Below are positions 1 through 5,646 of a stretch of DNA of 9,147 bases, one piece after another. The notes beneath the pieces are model-generated. The model did no database searches, was not told where the DNA came from, and saw only the letters and a program-made list of their open reading frames with translations. Numbering within the stretch: the stretch's first letter is position 1; each line of letters opens with the position of its first letter. Source of the stretch: CAYNXB01 sp964401045 (GTDB taxonomy: Bacteria; Pseudomonadota; Alphaproteobacteria; Sphingomonadales; Sphingomonadaceae); contig CAYNXB010000092.1 in assembly GCA_964401045.1 (NCBI GenBank), positions 1-9,147 of the forward strand. The letters are read 5' to 3'. Both the position numbers and the translations under genes were made by a program.

Positions 1-2
1 AG

Positions 3-2324
3 ATCATGAACGAGATCACTGGCGCCACTCCGGCGAGCTTCGAGCCGACGATCGACTACGTCGTCACCAAGATCCCGCGCTTCGCGTTCGAAAAGTTCAA
101 GGGCGCCGAACCGTTCCTGTCGACCGCGATGAAGTCCGTCGGCGAGGTCATGGCCATCGGCCGCAACTTCAAGGAATCGATGCAGAAGGCGCTGCGCGGG
201 CTCGAAACCGGGCTCGACGGGTTCAACCGCGTGGTCGAGCTCGAGGGCGCGAAACGCGACGTGATCACCGCCGCGCTCTCGCAGCAGACGCCGGACCGCA
301 TCCTCCGCATCGCCCAGGCCTTCCGCGAAGGAATGACGGTCGAGGACGTGCAGGCGATCACCCATTTCGACCCGTGGTTCCTGCGCCACATCTGCGAGAT
401 CGTGGCTGAAGAACGGGAAATTTCGACCCACGGCCTGCCGAACGACGCGGCAGGGCTGAGGCGGCTCAAGGCGATGGGCTTTTCGGACAAGCGCCTCGCG
501 ACGCTCGCGGTGCGTTCGGTGGGCGTCGCCGGCGGGCTCGCGGAGACCCAGGCCAAGCGTTCGGGGCTGCTGCACGACACGCTCCGGGCTATGGCCGGCG
601 CGACCAGCGAGGCCGAGGTGCGCGCCCTGCGCCACAAGCTCGGCGTGTTGCCGGTGTACAAGCGGATCGATTCCTGCGCGGCCGAGTTCGAGGCGATCAC
701 CCCGTACATGTACTCGACCTACGAAGCCCCGAGCTTCGGCGAGCCCGAGGACGAGGCCGATCCGAGCGACCGGCGCAAGATCGTCATCCTCGGCGGCGGG
801 CCGAACCGGATCGGGCAGGGCATCGAGTTCGATTACTGCTGCTGCCACGCGTGCTTCGCGCTCGAGGAGGCGGGGTTCGAGACCATCATGGTCAACTGCA
901 ACCCGGAGACGGTTTCGACCGACTACGACACTTCGGACCGGCTCTACTTCGAGCCGCTGACCGCGGAGGACGTGCTCGAGATCCTGCGCGTCGAGCAATC
1001 GAAGGGCGAGCTGGTCGGCGTCATCGTGCAGTTCGGCGGCCAGACCCCGCTCAAGCTCGCCGCCGCGATCGAGGCCGCCGGGGTTCCGATCCTCGGCACT
1101 TCGCCCGATGCGATCGACCTTGCCGAAGACCGCGAGCGTTTCGCCAAGCTGGTCGACAAGCTCGGCCTCAAGCAACCACTGAACGGCATCGCCCGCAGCC
1201 GCGATGAGGCCGCCGCGGTCGCCACGCGGATCGGCTATCCGGTGTTGCTGCGCCCCAGCTACGTGCTCGGCGGGCGGGCGATGGAAATCGTCGATAGCGA
1301 GGCGCAACTCGACGATTACATCGCAACGGCGGTCAACGTCTCCGGCGATAGCCCCGTGCTGATCGACCAGTACCTGCGCGACGCGATCGAATGCGACGTC
1401 GACGCGTTGTGCGATGGCGAGGAAGTCGTCATCGCGGGCGTGATGCAGCACATCGAGGAAGCAGGCGTCCATTCGGGCGATTCCGCCTGCACCTTGCCGC
1501 CCTACAGCCTCTCCGACGCGATCATCGCCGAGATGGAGCGCCAGGCCGAGGCGCTGGCGATGGCGCTCGGGGTCAAGGGGCTGATGAACATCCAGTTCGC
1601 GGTCAAGGACGACACCGTTTACCTGATCGAGGTCAATCCGCGCGCCAGCCGCACGGTGCCGTTCGTCGCCAAGGCGATCGGCCAGCCGGTGGCGAAGATC
1701 GCCGCGCGGGTGATGGCGGGCGAAAAGCTCGCCGATCTGCCCCGGATCGATCGCAACATCGACTATATGGCGGTCAAGGAAGCGGTTTTCCCGTTCAACC
1801 GCTTTCCCGGCGCGGACCCCGCGCTGACGCCTGAGATGAAGTCGACCGGCGAGGTGATGGGGATCGACAAGGATTTCGCCACCGCGTTTGTCAAATCGCA
1901 GATCGGGGCCGGCACCACGCTCCCCGAGAGCGGACTGCTGTTCGTTTCGGTCAAGGACAGCGACAAGGCGATCATCCTCCCGGCGGTGAAGCAGCTCGTC
2001 GAGGCAGGCTTCCGCGTCATTGCCACCGGCGGCACGCAGAAGTACCTTGCCGAAGCAGGCCTGCCGGTGGAGCGGATAAACAAGGTTGCCGAAGGGCGGC
2101 CGCATGTGGTCGACCTGCTCATCGACGGCGAGGTGGCGCTGATCTTCAACACAACCGAGGGCTGGCAGAGCCTCAAGGATTCGCAATCGATTCGCCGTTC
2201 GGCACTGGAATACAAGATTCCATACTACACCACGGCCGCCGCATCGGTCGCTGCGGCCCACGCGATTACCTCGGTCAAGGCGAGCCAGCTTGAAGTGCGT
2301 TCATTGCAAGACTATTATAGCTGA
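3..2324 (+). CDS. carB: Carbamoyl-phosphate synthase large subunit, 5'-truncated by window edge
   Basis: Large subunit of carbamoyl-phosphate synthase, which makes carbamoyl phosphate from bicarbonate, ATP and glutamine-derived ammonia for pyrimidine and arginine synthesis in the cytoplasm. The frame is open to the window edge. The first residues (MNEITGATPASFEP) match an internal CarB segment, so about 300 N-terminal residues (most of the first ATP-grasp half) lie upstream; the ATG at 6 is not the true start. Visible parts, in order: the end of the carboxyphosphate half with VVTKIPRFAFEKF; the oligomerisation region; the second ATP-grasp half starting at ILGGGPNRIGQGIEFDY (nt ~785-835), with metal/ATP residues in LIEVNPRASRTVPF (nt ~1624-1665); and the C-terminal MGS-like allosteric domain with IATGGTQKYL, NKVAEGRPH and FNTTEG. 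The ancient internal duplication is clear: MKSVGEVMAIGRNF (nt ~129) recurs as MKSTGEVMGIDKDF (nt ~1836). carA and the start of carB should lie upstream. Identification is secure. Confidence 0.97.
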   Translation: MMNEITGATPASFEPTIDYVVTKIPRFAFEKFKGAEPFLSTAMKSVGEVMAIGRNFKESMQKALRGLETGLDGFNRVVELEGAKRDVITAALSQQTPDRILRIAQAFREGMTVEDVQAITHFDPWFLRHICEIVAEEREISTHGLPNDAAGLRRLKAMGFSDKRLATLAVRSVGVAGGLAETQAKRSGLLHDTLRAMAGATSEAEVRALRHKLGVLPVYKRIDSCAAEFEAITPYMYSTYEAPSFGEPEDEADPSDRRKIVILGGGPNRIGQGIEFDYCCCHACFALEEAGFETIMVNCNPETVSTDYDTSDRLYFEPLTAEDVLEILRVEQSKGELVGVIVQFGGQTPLKLAAAIEAAGVPILGTSPDAIDLAEDRERFAKLVDKLGLKQPLNGIARSRDEAAAVATRIGYPVLLRPSYVLGGRAMEIVDSEAQLDDYIATAVNVSGDSPVLIDQYLRDAIECDVDALCDGEEVVIAGVMQHIEEAGVHSGDSACTLPPYSLSDAIIAEMERQAEALAMALGVKGLMNIQFAVKDDTVYLIEVNPRASRTVPFVAKAIGQPVAKIAARVMAGEKLADLPRIDRNIDYMAVKEAVFPFNRFPGADPALTPEMKSTGEVMGIDKDFATAFVKSQIGAGTTLPESGLLFVSVKDSDKAIILPAVKQLVEAGFRVIATGGTQKYLAEAGLPVERINKVAEGRPHVVDLLIDGEVALIFNTTEGWQSLKDSQSIRRSALEYKIPYYTTAAASVAAAHAITSVKASQLEVRSLQDYYS

Positions 2325-2344
2325 CTAATTCGCGCTCTCCCGAT

Positions 2345-2381
2345 CCTCCCGTCCTGAGGCCGCTTCTCCGGAGCGGGGAGG
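2345..2381 (+). promoter_or_regulatory. Leader hairpin that may mask the greA-proximal Shine-Dalgarno
   Basis: In the carB-greA gap, 2360-2366 (CCGCTTC) can pair with 2370-2376 (GGAGCGG) around a 3-base loop, with one G-T pair. Directly after it, GGAGG at 2377-2381 is complementary to CCTCC at 2345-2349, giving a stacked outer helix with a one-sided bulge at 2350-2359. GGAGG is also the best Shine-Dalgarno in the leader. There is no U-tract right after the stem, so a simple terminator is unlikely. Folding and any regulatory role are inferred. E. coli greA also has a structured leader, but no sequence relationship is claimed. Confidence 0.35.
2377..2381 (+). promoter_or_regulatory. Strong Shine-Dalgarno for an alternative TTG start of greA
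   Basis: GGAGG lies 6 bases before TTG (2388-2390), which is in frame with greA and would give a 168-residue form with a basic N-terminal extension (AETRQTKSRLKR). It is the strongest ribosome-binding site in the leader and competes with the homology-supported ATG at 2427. The same bases can pair with CCTCC at 2345-2349. Confidence 0.5.
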
Positions 2382-2426
2382 AAAGTTTTGGCGGAGACGC
2401 GGCAGACGAAGAGTAGGCTGAAGCGA

Positions 2427-2894
2427 ATGGAAAAAGTTCCGATGCTGGCGGAAGGCTATGAAAAGCTGACCGCGGATCTCAAGCTGCTCAGGGAAGAGCG
2501 CCCGCGCGTCGTCGACGCGATCGAGGAAGCACGCGCCCACGGCGACCTGTCCGAAAACGCCGAATATCACGCGGCTAAAGAACGCCAGGGGCAGATCGAG
2601 GCGCAGATCGCCGATATCGAGGATCGGGTGAGCCGCGCGCAGATCATCGATCCGGCAACGCTTTCGGGTGACCGCATCGTGTTCGGCGCCACCGTCACCT
2701 TGCTCGATGAGGACGACAAGCCGAACAAGTACCAGATCGTCGGCCAGACCGAGGCGGACGCCAAGGCCGGTCGCATTTCGTACAATTCGCCGCTCGGCAA
2801 GGCGCTGATCGGCCGCAAGGTGGGCGAAGAGGTCGAAGTCACCGTCCCCGCCGGCGACCGTTCCTACGAGGTCAAGAAGATCGAGTTCATCTGA
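2427..2894 (+). CDS. greA: Transcription elongation factor GreA
   Basis: GreA enters the secondary channel of RNA polymerase and stimulates cleavage of backtracked RNA 3' ends, rescuing stalled complexes. With the ATG at 2427 the protein has 155 residues, close to the family's ~158. An N-terminal antiparallel coiled coil (about residues 1-75) carries the tip motif GDLSENAEYHAAKERQGQ, whose acidic residues D40 and E43 match the Mg-coordinating pair of E. coli GreA. A C-terminal FKBP-like domain follows, with SYNSPLGKALIGRK and the usual ending KKIEFI. The ATG start aligns MEKVPM with E. coli MQAIPM. A TTG at 2388 would add 13 residues and has a much better Shine-Dalgarno (GGAGG, 6-base spacing), while the ATG has only a weak TAGG. 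The true start is therefore open; the family length favours the ATG. The gap to carB is 102 bases, so co-transcription is possible. Confidence 0.96.
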   Translation: MEKVPMLAEGYEKLTADLKLLREERPRVVDAIEEARAHGDLSENAEYHAAKERQGQIEAQIADIEDRVSRAQIIDPATLSGDRIVFGATVTLLDEDDKPNKYQIVGQTEADAKAGRISYNSPLGKALIGRKVGEEVEVTVPAGDRSYEVKKIEFI

Positions 2895-2897
2895 GCC

Positions 2898-3197
2898 ATG
2901 GCCAATGTGCCCGTCACGGCCATTCGGGCGCGGCACAGGGTCGCCGACTACTTCCTGTCGCGCGACGCGGTCAGCATCAATCAGGCGGTTCGTTTCACGA
3001 CCCGTAGCCCGGTGGAACGCCGCGCGTTCGAGCGAATGCGGGACAAGGGATTCATCCGCGCGGCGGGCAACGACGCCTGGTTCCTCGATCTCGGCGCATA
3101 CGATCGCGCGCGGCGCAGGCGCACCGGGCTGGTCGTGGCGGCAGGCGCAGCGCTTGGCGCGGGGCTTGCCGCCGCGCTGATCCGCCGCCGCAACTAG
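2898..3197 (+). CDS. Small single-pass membrane protein, hypothetical
   Basis: A 99-residue protein starting three bases after the greA stop, so probably translated by coupling with greA; no good Shine-Dalgarno is visible. Residues ~10-70 are soluble and basic. The order of helix (VADYFLSRDAVSINQAVRF), helix (SPVERRAFERMRDKGFIR) and strand-like stretch (DAWFLDLGAYD) suggests a small winged-helix-like fold, but no family is recognised. Next come RARRRR and one hydrophobic helix, LVVAAGAALGAGLAAALI (about residues 77-94), ending in RRRN. That arrangement is typical of a C-terminally tail-anchored inner-membrane protein with its N-domain in the cytoplasm. Its stop codon lies in a CTAG palindrome that also holds the stop of the convergent DUF4170 gene. 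It is believable as a gene because of the tight spacing and membrane-protein pattern; its function is unknown. Confidence 0.75.
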   Translation: MANVPVTAIRARHRVADYFLSRDAVSINQAVRFTTRSPVERRAFERMRDKGFIRAAGNDAWFLDLGAYDRARRRRTGLVVAAGAALGAGLAAALIRRRN

Positions 3198-3424
3198 CTG
3201 TGGGGCAGCTCCGGCTCGAGCAGCCGGTGCAGGTGCACGATCACATATTTCATCTCAGCATCGTCCACGGTACGCTGCGCCCAGCCACGCCAGGCTTCCT
3301 CTGCGGTGGCAAAGTCCGGGTATACGCCCACCAGATGCACCTGGCTGAGATCCTGGAAGTCGACGCCGCGTGGATCCTTAACGCGCCCGCCCATGACGAG
3401 GTGGAGTAGCTGCTTATCGGCCAT
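3194..3424 (-). CDS. DUF4170 domain protein
   Basis: A 76-residue cytoplasmic protein that is nearly all DUF4170, a small alphaproteobacterial family of unknown function. Typical features are HLVMGGRVKDPRGVDFQDL near the N-terminus, VGVYPDFATAEEAWRG in the middle and AQRTVDDAEMKYVIVHLHRL towards the end. The start is well supported: AGGAG (3431-3435 on this strand) sits 6 bases before the ATG. The gene converges on the small membrane-protein gene to its left, and the two stop codons overlap in CTAG (3194-3197), leaving no room for a terminator between them. On its other side, 186 bases containing inverted repeats separate it from the membrane-protein cluster, so it may be a separate transcription unit or a read-through product. 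The family assignment is from memory of the motif pattern and is fairly confident. Confidence 0.9.
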   Translation of the reverse strand: MADKQLLHLVMGGRVKDPRGVDFQDLSQVHLVGVYPDFATAEEAWRGWAQRTVDDAEMKYVIVHLHRLLEPELPHS

Positions 3425-3503
3425 CGGCCGCTCCTAAAGTCTGTCCCCTTAAACCACAATGGTCAACGGACCCGATTTCGGCGGGAGGCAAAGCGCGACG
3501 ACA

Positions 3504-3551
3504 CGCGATGCAGCCACGCATCGCGACCGATGATCGGCCCGCGCTTCGCGG
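3504..3551. repeat. Cluster of three short inverted repeats, possible terminator
   Basis: Three dyads lie almost back to back: CGCGATGC / GCATCGCG (3504-3511 and 3518-3525, perfect 8-bp arms, 6-base loop); CCGAT-G-ATCGG (3527-3537); and CCGCG-CTT-CGCGG (3539-3551). They lie between the end of the membrane-protein cluster (stop at 3611, minus strand) and the DUF4170 start. The 8-bp hairpin could end transcription from either side, but neither strand has a clear run of T after it. Apart from these, 3425-3610 holds only the DUF4170 ribosome-binding site and nothing else recognised. Confidence 0.5.
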
Positions 3552-3610
3552 TCACCGTTGCAGCTTAGGGTCCAGGTCTTCCCCGAACAGGCGCGGCGGC
3601 AGGTGGACGC

Positions 3611-4105
3611 TCAGTGCGCGCGTGAGCGGACGGCTTTGGCGATCCGGCGCCGCGCGCCACGGGCTATCCCCTGCGCGGCTTCGAGTGTTTCGCCTGCACG
3701 CTCCGCACCAACGCGCCCGAGAGAACGGGCGCGCTCGCCCGCAGTCTCGCCAAGTTCCTCGGCACGTTCGACGCCCGCGCGTCCGGCCTCGCCTGCTCCG
3801 GCGATTGCCTGCTGGATAAAGGGGAGGGCGATTTCCGCCACGAGCATCGCCAGGCCGCTGGCCTTCTTCGATGCTTGTCGGGCCGCCTTTTCGCCCGCTT
3901 CGCGCGGCCGGCGGAACAGCATGCTCAACGCCACGCCGATCGCGAGCCCGCCGACGATCACCAGCAACGGGTTCTCCTTGGCGAAATCGACCGCGCTGTC
4001 ACGCGCCTCGGCGGCACGCTGGGGCAATGTGCGCTCACGCGCCCGCACACGAGCCTCCCCCTTTTGAACCTTGTTCTTGATCTGCTGGCGTTTCTTGTCG
4101 GTCAC
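3611..4105 (-). CDS. Single-pass membrane protein with DUF883-like transmembrane motif, hypothetical
   Basis: A 164-residue very basic, Ala/Arg-rich protein, last gene of the cluster. A charged N-terminal helix (residues ~3-43) runs into KENPLLVIVGGLAIGVALSM and then LFRRPR. This single transmembrane helix (about 46-64), with ENP before it and RR after it, resembles the C-terminal tail of YqjD/ElaB (DUF883) proteins. Here it is followed by about 100 more residues: a semi-hydrophobic helix (AMLVAEIALPFIQQAIAG, ~86-103), then a long Ala/Arg/Glu/Gly helical region ending in ARRRIAKAVRSRAH. The GTG at 4105 is chosen because GGAGA lies 6 bases upstream and an EcfG-type promoter lies just before it. 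An in-frame GTG at 4174 would place its start codon right beside the -35 element. Function is unknown; a role in membrane stress adaptation is inferred from the promoter and neighbours. Confidence 0.8.
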   Translation of the reverse strand: MTDKKRQQIKNKVQKGEARVRARERTLPQRAAEARDSAVDFAKENPLLVIVGGLAIGVALSMLFRRPREAGEKAARQASKKASGLAMLVAEIALPFIQQAIAGAGEAGRAGVERAEELGETAGERARSLGRVGAERAGETLEAAQGIARGARRRIAKAVRSRAH

Positions 4106-4111
4106 GCGAGG

Positions 4112-4116
4112 TCTCC
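4112..4116 (-). promoter_or_regulatory. Shine-Dalgarno deciding the GTG start at 4105
   Basis: On the minus strand GGAGA is followed by six bases and then GTG (4105-4103). The in-frame GTG codons further upstream (4174 and 4165) lack this spacing and overlap or adjoin the promoter elements. Confidence 0.65.
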
Positions 4117-4146
4117 GCTGGAATTTGCTGCTGCTTTGCCCCGACG

Positions 4147-4172
4147 AACGGCGGGTAGGGGGCACTTGTTCC
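4147..4172 (-). promoter_or_regulatory. EcfG-type general stress promoter (second)
   Basis: Read on the minus strand: GGAAC (4172-4168), 17 bases, CGTT (4150-4147) followed by CG. This is an exact match to the alphaproteobacterial EcfG sigma consensus GGAAC-N16/17-CGTT. It begins 3 bases after the stop of the 99-residue gene. Transcription would start near 4140, leaving a leader of about 35 bases with a good Shine-Dalgarno before the GTG at 4105. It would let the last gene of the cluster be made on its own under stress. Confidence 0.75.
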
Positions 4173-4174
4173 AC

Positions 4175-4474
4175 CTAATCCAGGTCATCGTCCTCGCTGT
4201 CGAACAGCTCACCGATTGCGTTGAGTATCGGGCCGCGCGCGAACCACAGGATCACCGCGGCGATCCCCGCTGTGACGACGCTCTTATGGTCGCCCGCGTA
4301 ATCGACCGCGTCGTCGACGAACTCCTTGGCGCTGTCGCCCAGGCGATCCGCGACGCGTTCGCCGATCCCGCGCTGCTGGAGGTCGTGACGGATGAACCGC
4401 AGATCGGCCTTGAACAGCGCCAGCGCGGCGTCACGCAGCGCACGATCCTCCGCCAACTGACTGGCGAGCCTCAT
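4175..4474 (-). CDS. 99-residue single-pass membrane protein, hypothetical
   Basis: The ATG at 4474 overlaps the stop of the upstream holin-family gene in an ATGA, so translational coupling is expected; GGAG lies 8 bases before the start. The N-terminal two thirds is a charged helical region (LRDAALALFKADLRFIRHDL, then RVADRLGDSAKEFVDDAVDY). A short turn (AGDHKS) leads into one hydrophobic helix, VVTAGIAAVILWFA (about residues 67-80), followed by RGPILNAIGELF and an acidic tail (DSEDDDLD). I do not recognise a named family, although proteins of this shape occur beside holin-family genes in sphingomonads. It sits where E. coli has yqjK (yqjD-yqjE-yqjK), but no sequence similarity to YqjK is claimed. 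A longer in-frame reading back to 4597 is only overlap with the neighbour. Confidence 0.85.
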   Translation of the reverse strand: MRLASQLAEDRALRDAALALFKADLRFIRHDLQQRGIGERVADRLGDSAKEFVDDAVDYAGDHKSVVTAGIAAVILWFARGPILNAIGELFDSEDDDLD

Positions 4475-4878
4475 TCTTCGCGCTCCGTGTTCGACAGGAA
4501 CATGCCGATCAGCCTGCGCCAGCGGGCCGCCGCCATGCGCAGGAACACCACCGACAAGGCCAGCCACGCGCCGGTCACGACAGCGGCCGCCCCCCAAGCA
4601 GTGAGCAGCGGCACGAGTGCGATCACCAGTCCGATGGTGAGCGCGACCAACGCCAGTAGCGCGAGCGCGCCGCCAAGCGCAGCGAACACCGCCGCGTCCT
4701 TGGCTCGATCGGCGGCGAACGCAGCGCGGGTGCGCTGGTAGGCGAGTTCGGCTTCGAGGTAAGTCTTGCCGTCCTCGATCGCCGCCCCGACGTCATCAAG
4801 CAGCGAGCGTTCGTCGGCTTCCTCGTCGGTTTCCGGGAGCGGGTCCTCGTCGCGCATGGGCGGGGGTGAACCGTCCAT
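4471..4878 (-). CDS. YqjE-like phage holin family membrane protein
   Basis: A 135-residue inner-membrane protein with an acidic N-terminus (DEDPLPETDEEADE), an amphipathic helix (LLDDVGAAIEDGKTYLEAEL) and two adjoining transmembrane helices (about residues 64-86 and 91-113) followed by basic AARWRR. This is the layout of the YqjE / Phage_holin_3_6 group, membrane proteins encoded next to YqjD; despite the name, no lysis role is implied. The start is uncertain: TTG 4893 (140 residues), ATG 4878 (135, chosen) and ATG 4857 (128) all lack a strong Shine-Dalgarno. Coupling from the upstream gene, which stops at 4904, is likely. Its stop overlaps the next start by four bases. It is probably transcribed from the stress promoter at 5536-5560. 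Confidence 0.88.
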   Translation of the reverse strand: MDGSPPPMRDEDPLPETDEEADERSLLDDVGAAIEDGKTYLEAELAYQRTRAAFAADRAKDAAVFAALGGALALLALVALTIGLVIALVPLLTAWGAAAVVTGAWLALSVVFLRMAAARWRRLIGMFLSNTEREE

Positions 4879-4903
4879 GGCGCGCCGAGTCAACCCGTCG
4901 CGC

Positions 4904-5458
4904 TCAGCGCGAACGGAACACGCGGGCGATCATGTAGCCCGCAACCGCTGCGATCCCGATCGCAAGACCGGGGCTCTTGCGCACGAATTCACGCGCTTCA
5001 TCGCCCAGTTCGTCGAGGCTCTTTGCGTCGAGCCGCGCGGCGGTTTCCTGCATGCTGCGCGATGCGCTTCGTGCATAGTCGCCGTACTGTGTGCCGAACC
5101 GCTCATCGATCTGGCCGGCGTTGTCGGACACCGCCTTGCCCAGCTGCGCCAGCGCATCGCTCGCCCGGGCCTTGCCTTCGACGGCAAGCTCCTTGCTCTT
5201 GACCTGCGCCTTGCGGCCGTAGGCCTTCGCCTCGTCCACCCAGTCCTCGCTGCGGGTGCGGGCTTGCGCGCGCGCCTCGGTACCGAGCGCAGCCGCCCCT
5301 GCGCGGGCTTCCTCCAACGCCTTGCCGAAGCGTTGCTTGGCTTCCGTGCGGTTGGTCGAGGTTCCGTTGTTCTTGCCCGCCGTGCGCGCGGTGCGGGCCT
5401 TGGGCGCAGCCCTCGTGGTCTTCGGTTTTGCAGTCTTGCCGGTGGGTGCGTCAGCCAT
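4904..5458 (-). CDS. YqjD/ElaB-like C-tail-anchored protein
   Basis: A 184-residue protein in three parts. The N-terminal tail (residues ~8-32) is rich in Lys, Arg, Ala, Pro and Thr, like a histone H1 tail, with eight basic residues between K8 and K29. A long charged helical region (~35-155) follows, with repeated Ala/Glu/Lys pattern. The C-terminus is one transmembrane helix after a KSP turn (RKSPGLAIGIAAVAGYMIA), ending in RVFRSR. This matches the plan of the E. coli YqjD/ElaB/YgaM family, which anchors in the inner membrane by the C-terminus, binds ribosomes by the N-terminal part and is RpoS-dependent; it is about 80 residues longer than YqjD. Similarity is architectural, so family membership is probable, not proven. 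ATG 5458 is chosen over ATG 5464 because AAGGA is 8 bases before the former but only 2 before the latter. Confidence 0.85.
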   Translation of the reverse strand: MADAPTGKTAKPKTTRAAPKARTARTAGKNNGTSTNRTEAKQRFGKALEEARAGAAALGTEARAQARTRSEDWVDEAKAYGRKAQVKSKELAVEGKARASDALAQLGKAVSDNAGQIDERFGTQYGDYARSASRSMQETAARLDAKSLDELGDEAREFVRKSPGLAIGIAAVAGYMIARVFRSR

Positions 5459-5466
5459 GATCATCG

Positions 5467-5471
5467 TCCTT
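5467..5471 (-). promoter_or_regulatory. Shine-Dalgarno deciding the YqjD-like start
   Basis: AAGGA on the minus strand lies 8 bases before ATG 5458 and only 2 bases before ATG 5464. Normal spacing favours 5458, removing two residues (Met-Ile) from the longer reading. Confidence 0.7.
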
Positions 5472-5535
5472 CATGCTTCGCGGAGGGCGCTTGTTGCGTA
5501 TCCGTAGGAGCGTTCCGTCCAGTCCTTATGCACCG

Positions 5536-5560
5536 AACGCGGCTTGCTTGCCACGGTTCC
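5536..5560 (-). promoter_or_regulatory. EcfG-type general stress promoter of the membrane cluster
   Basis: Read on the minus strand: GGAAC (5560-5556), 16 bases, CGTT (5539-5536) followed by CG, an exact match to the EcfG consensus. Transcription should start near 5529, giving a leader of about 70 bases before ATG 5458. It lies in the 188-base gap between the divergent cluster and eno, facing away from eno. Confidence 0.78.
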
Positions 5561-5607
5561 GATGGATAGGGGCCGTCGGCGCCCTCAGCACCGTCTATAT
5601 GCACACT

Positions 5608-5627
5608 GTGTTAGGCGATTACAACAC
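5608..5627. repeat. Small dyad upstream of eno
   Basis: GTGTT (5608-5612), ten bases, AACAC (5623-5627): a perfect 5-bp inverted repeat ending 19 bases before the eno start and just before its Shine-Dalgarno. It could be an operator half-site pair or chance. No convincing -35/-10 pair for eno was found in 5465-5646; TATATG at 5596-5601 is a possible -10 without a good -35. Confidence 0.25.
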
Positions 5628-5646
5628 CTGCGCCAGGACAGCCGTA

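Noticed and set aside
2325..2936. 203-codon minus-strand frame over greA
   Set aside because: Antisense to a clear GreA; no start signals or domain.
3438..3466. Possible sigma70 promoter for DUF4170 (minus strand TTGACC-N17-CAGACT)
   Set aside because: Good -35 but poor -10, and the predicted start would fall within the Shine-Dalgarno, leaving no usable leader.
4471..4878. Prophage or lysis cassette suggested by the 'phage holin family' label
   Set aside because: No endolysin, integrase or other phage gene nearby; the context is YqjD/YqjE-like chromosomal membrane genes.
5512..5516. Another GGAAC on the minus strand between the EcfG promoter and the YqjD-like gene
   Set aside because: No CGTT at 16 or 17 bases downstream.
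3875..5569. Two long plus-strand frames (3875-4741 and 4766-5569) across the membrane cluster
   Set aside because: The minus strand gives coherent membrane proteins, chained stop/start overlaps, Shine-Dalgarno sites and promoters; the plus-strand products lack these.
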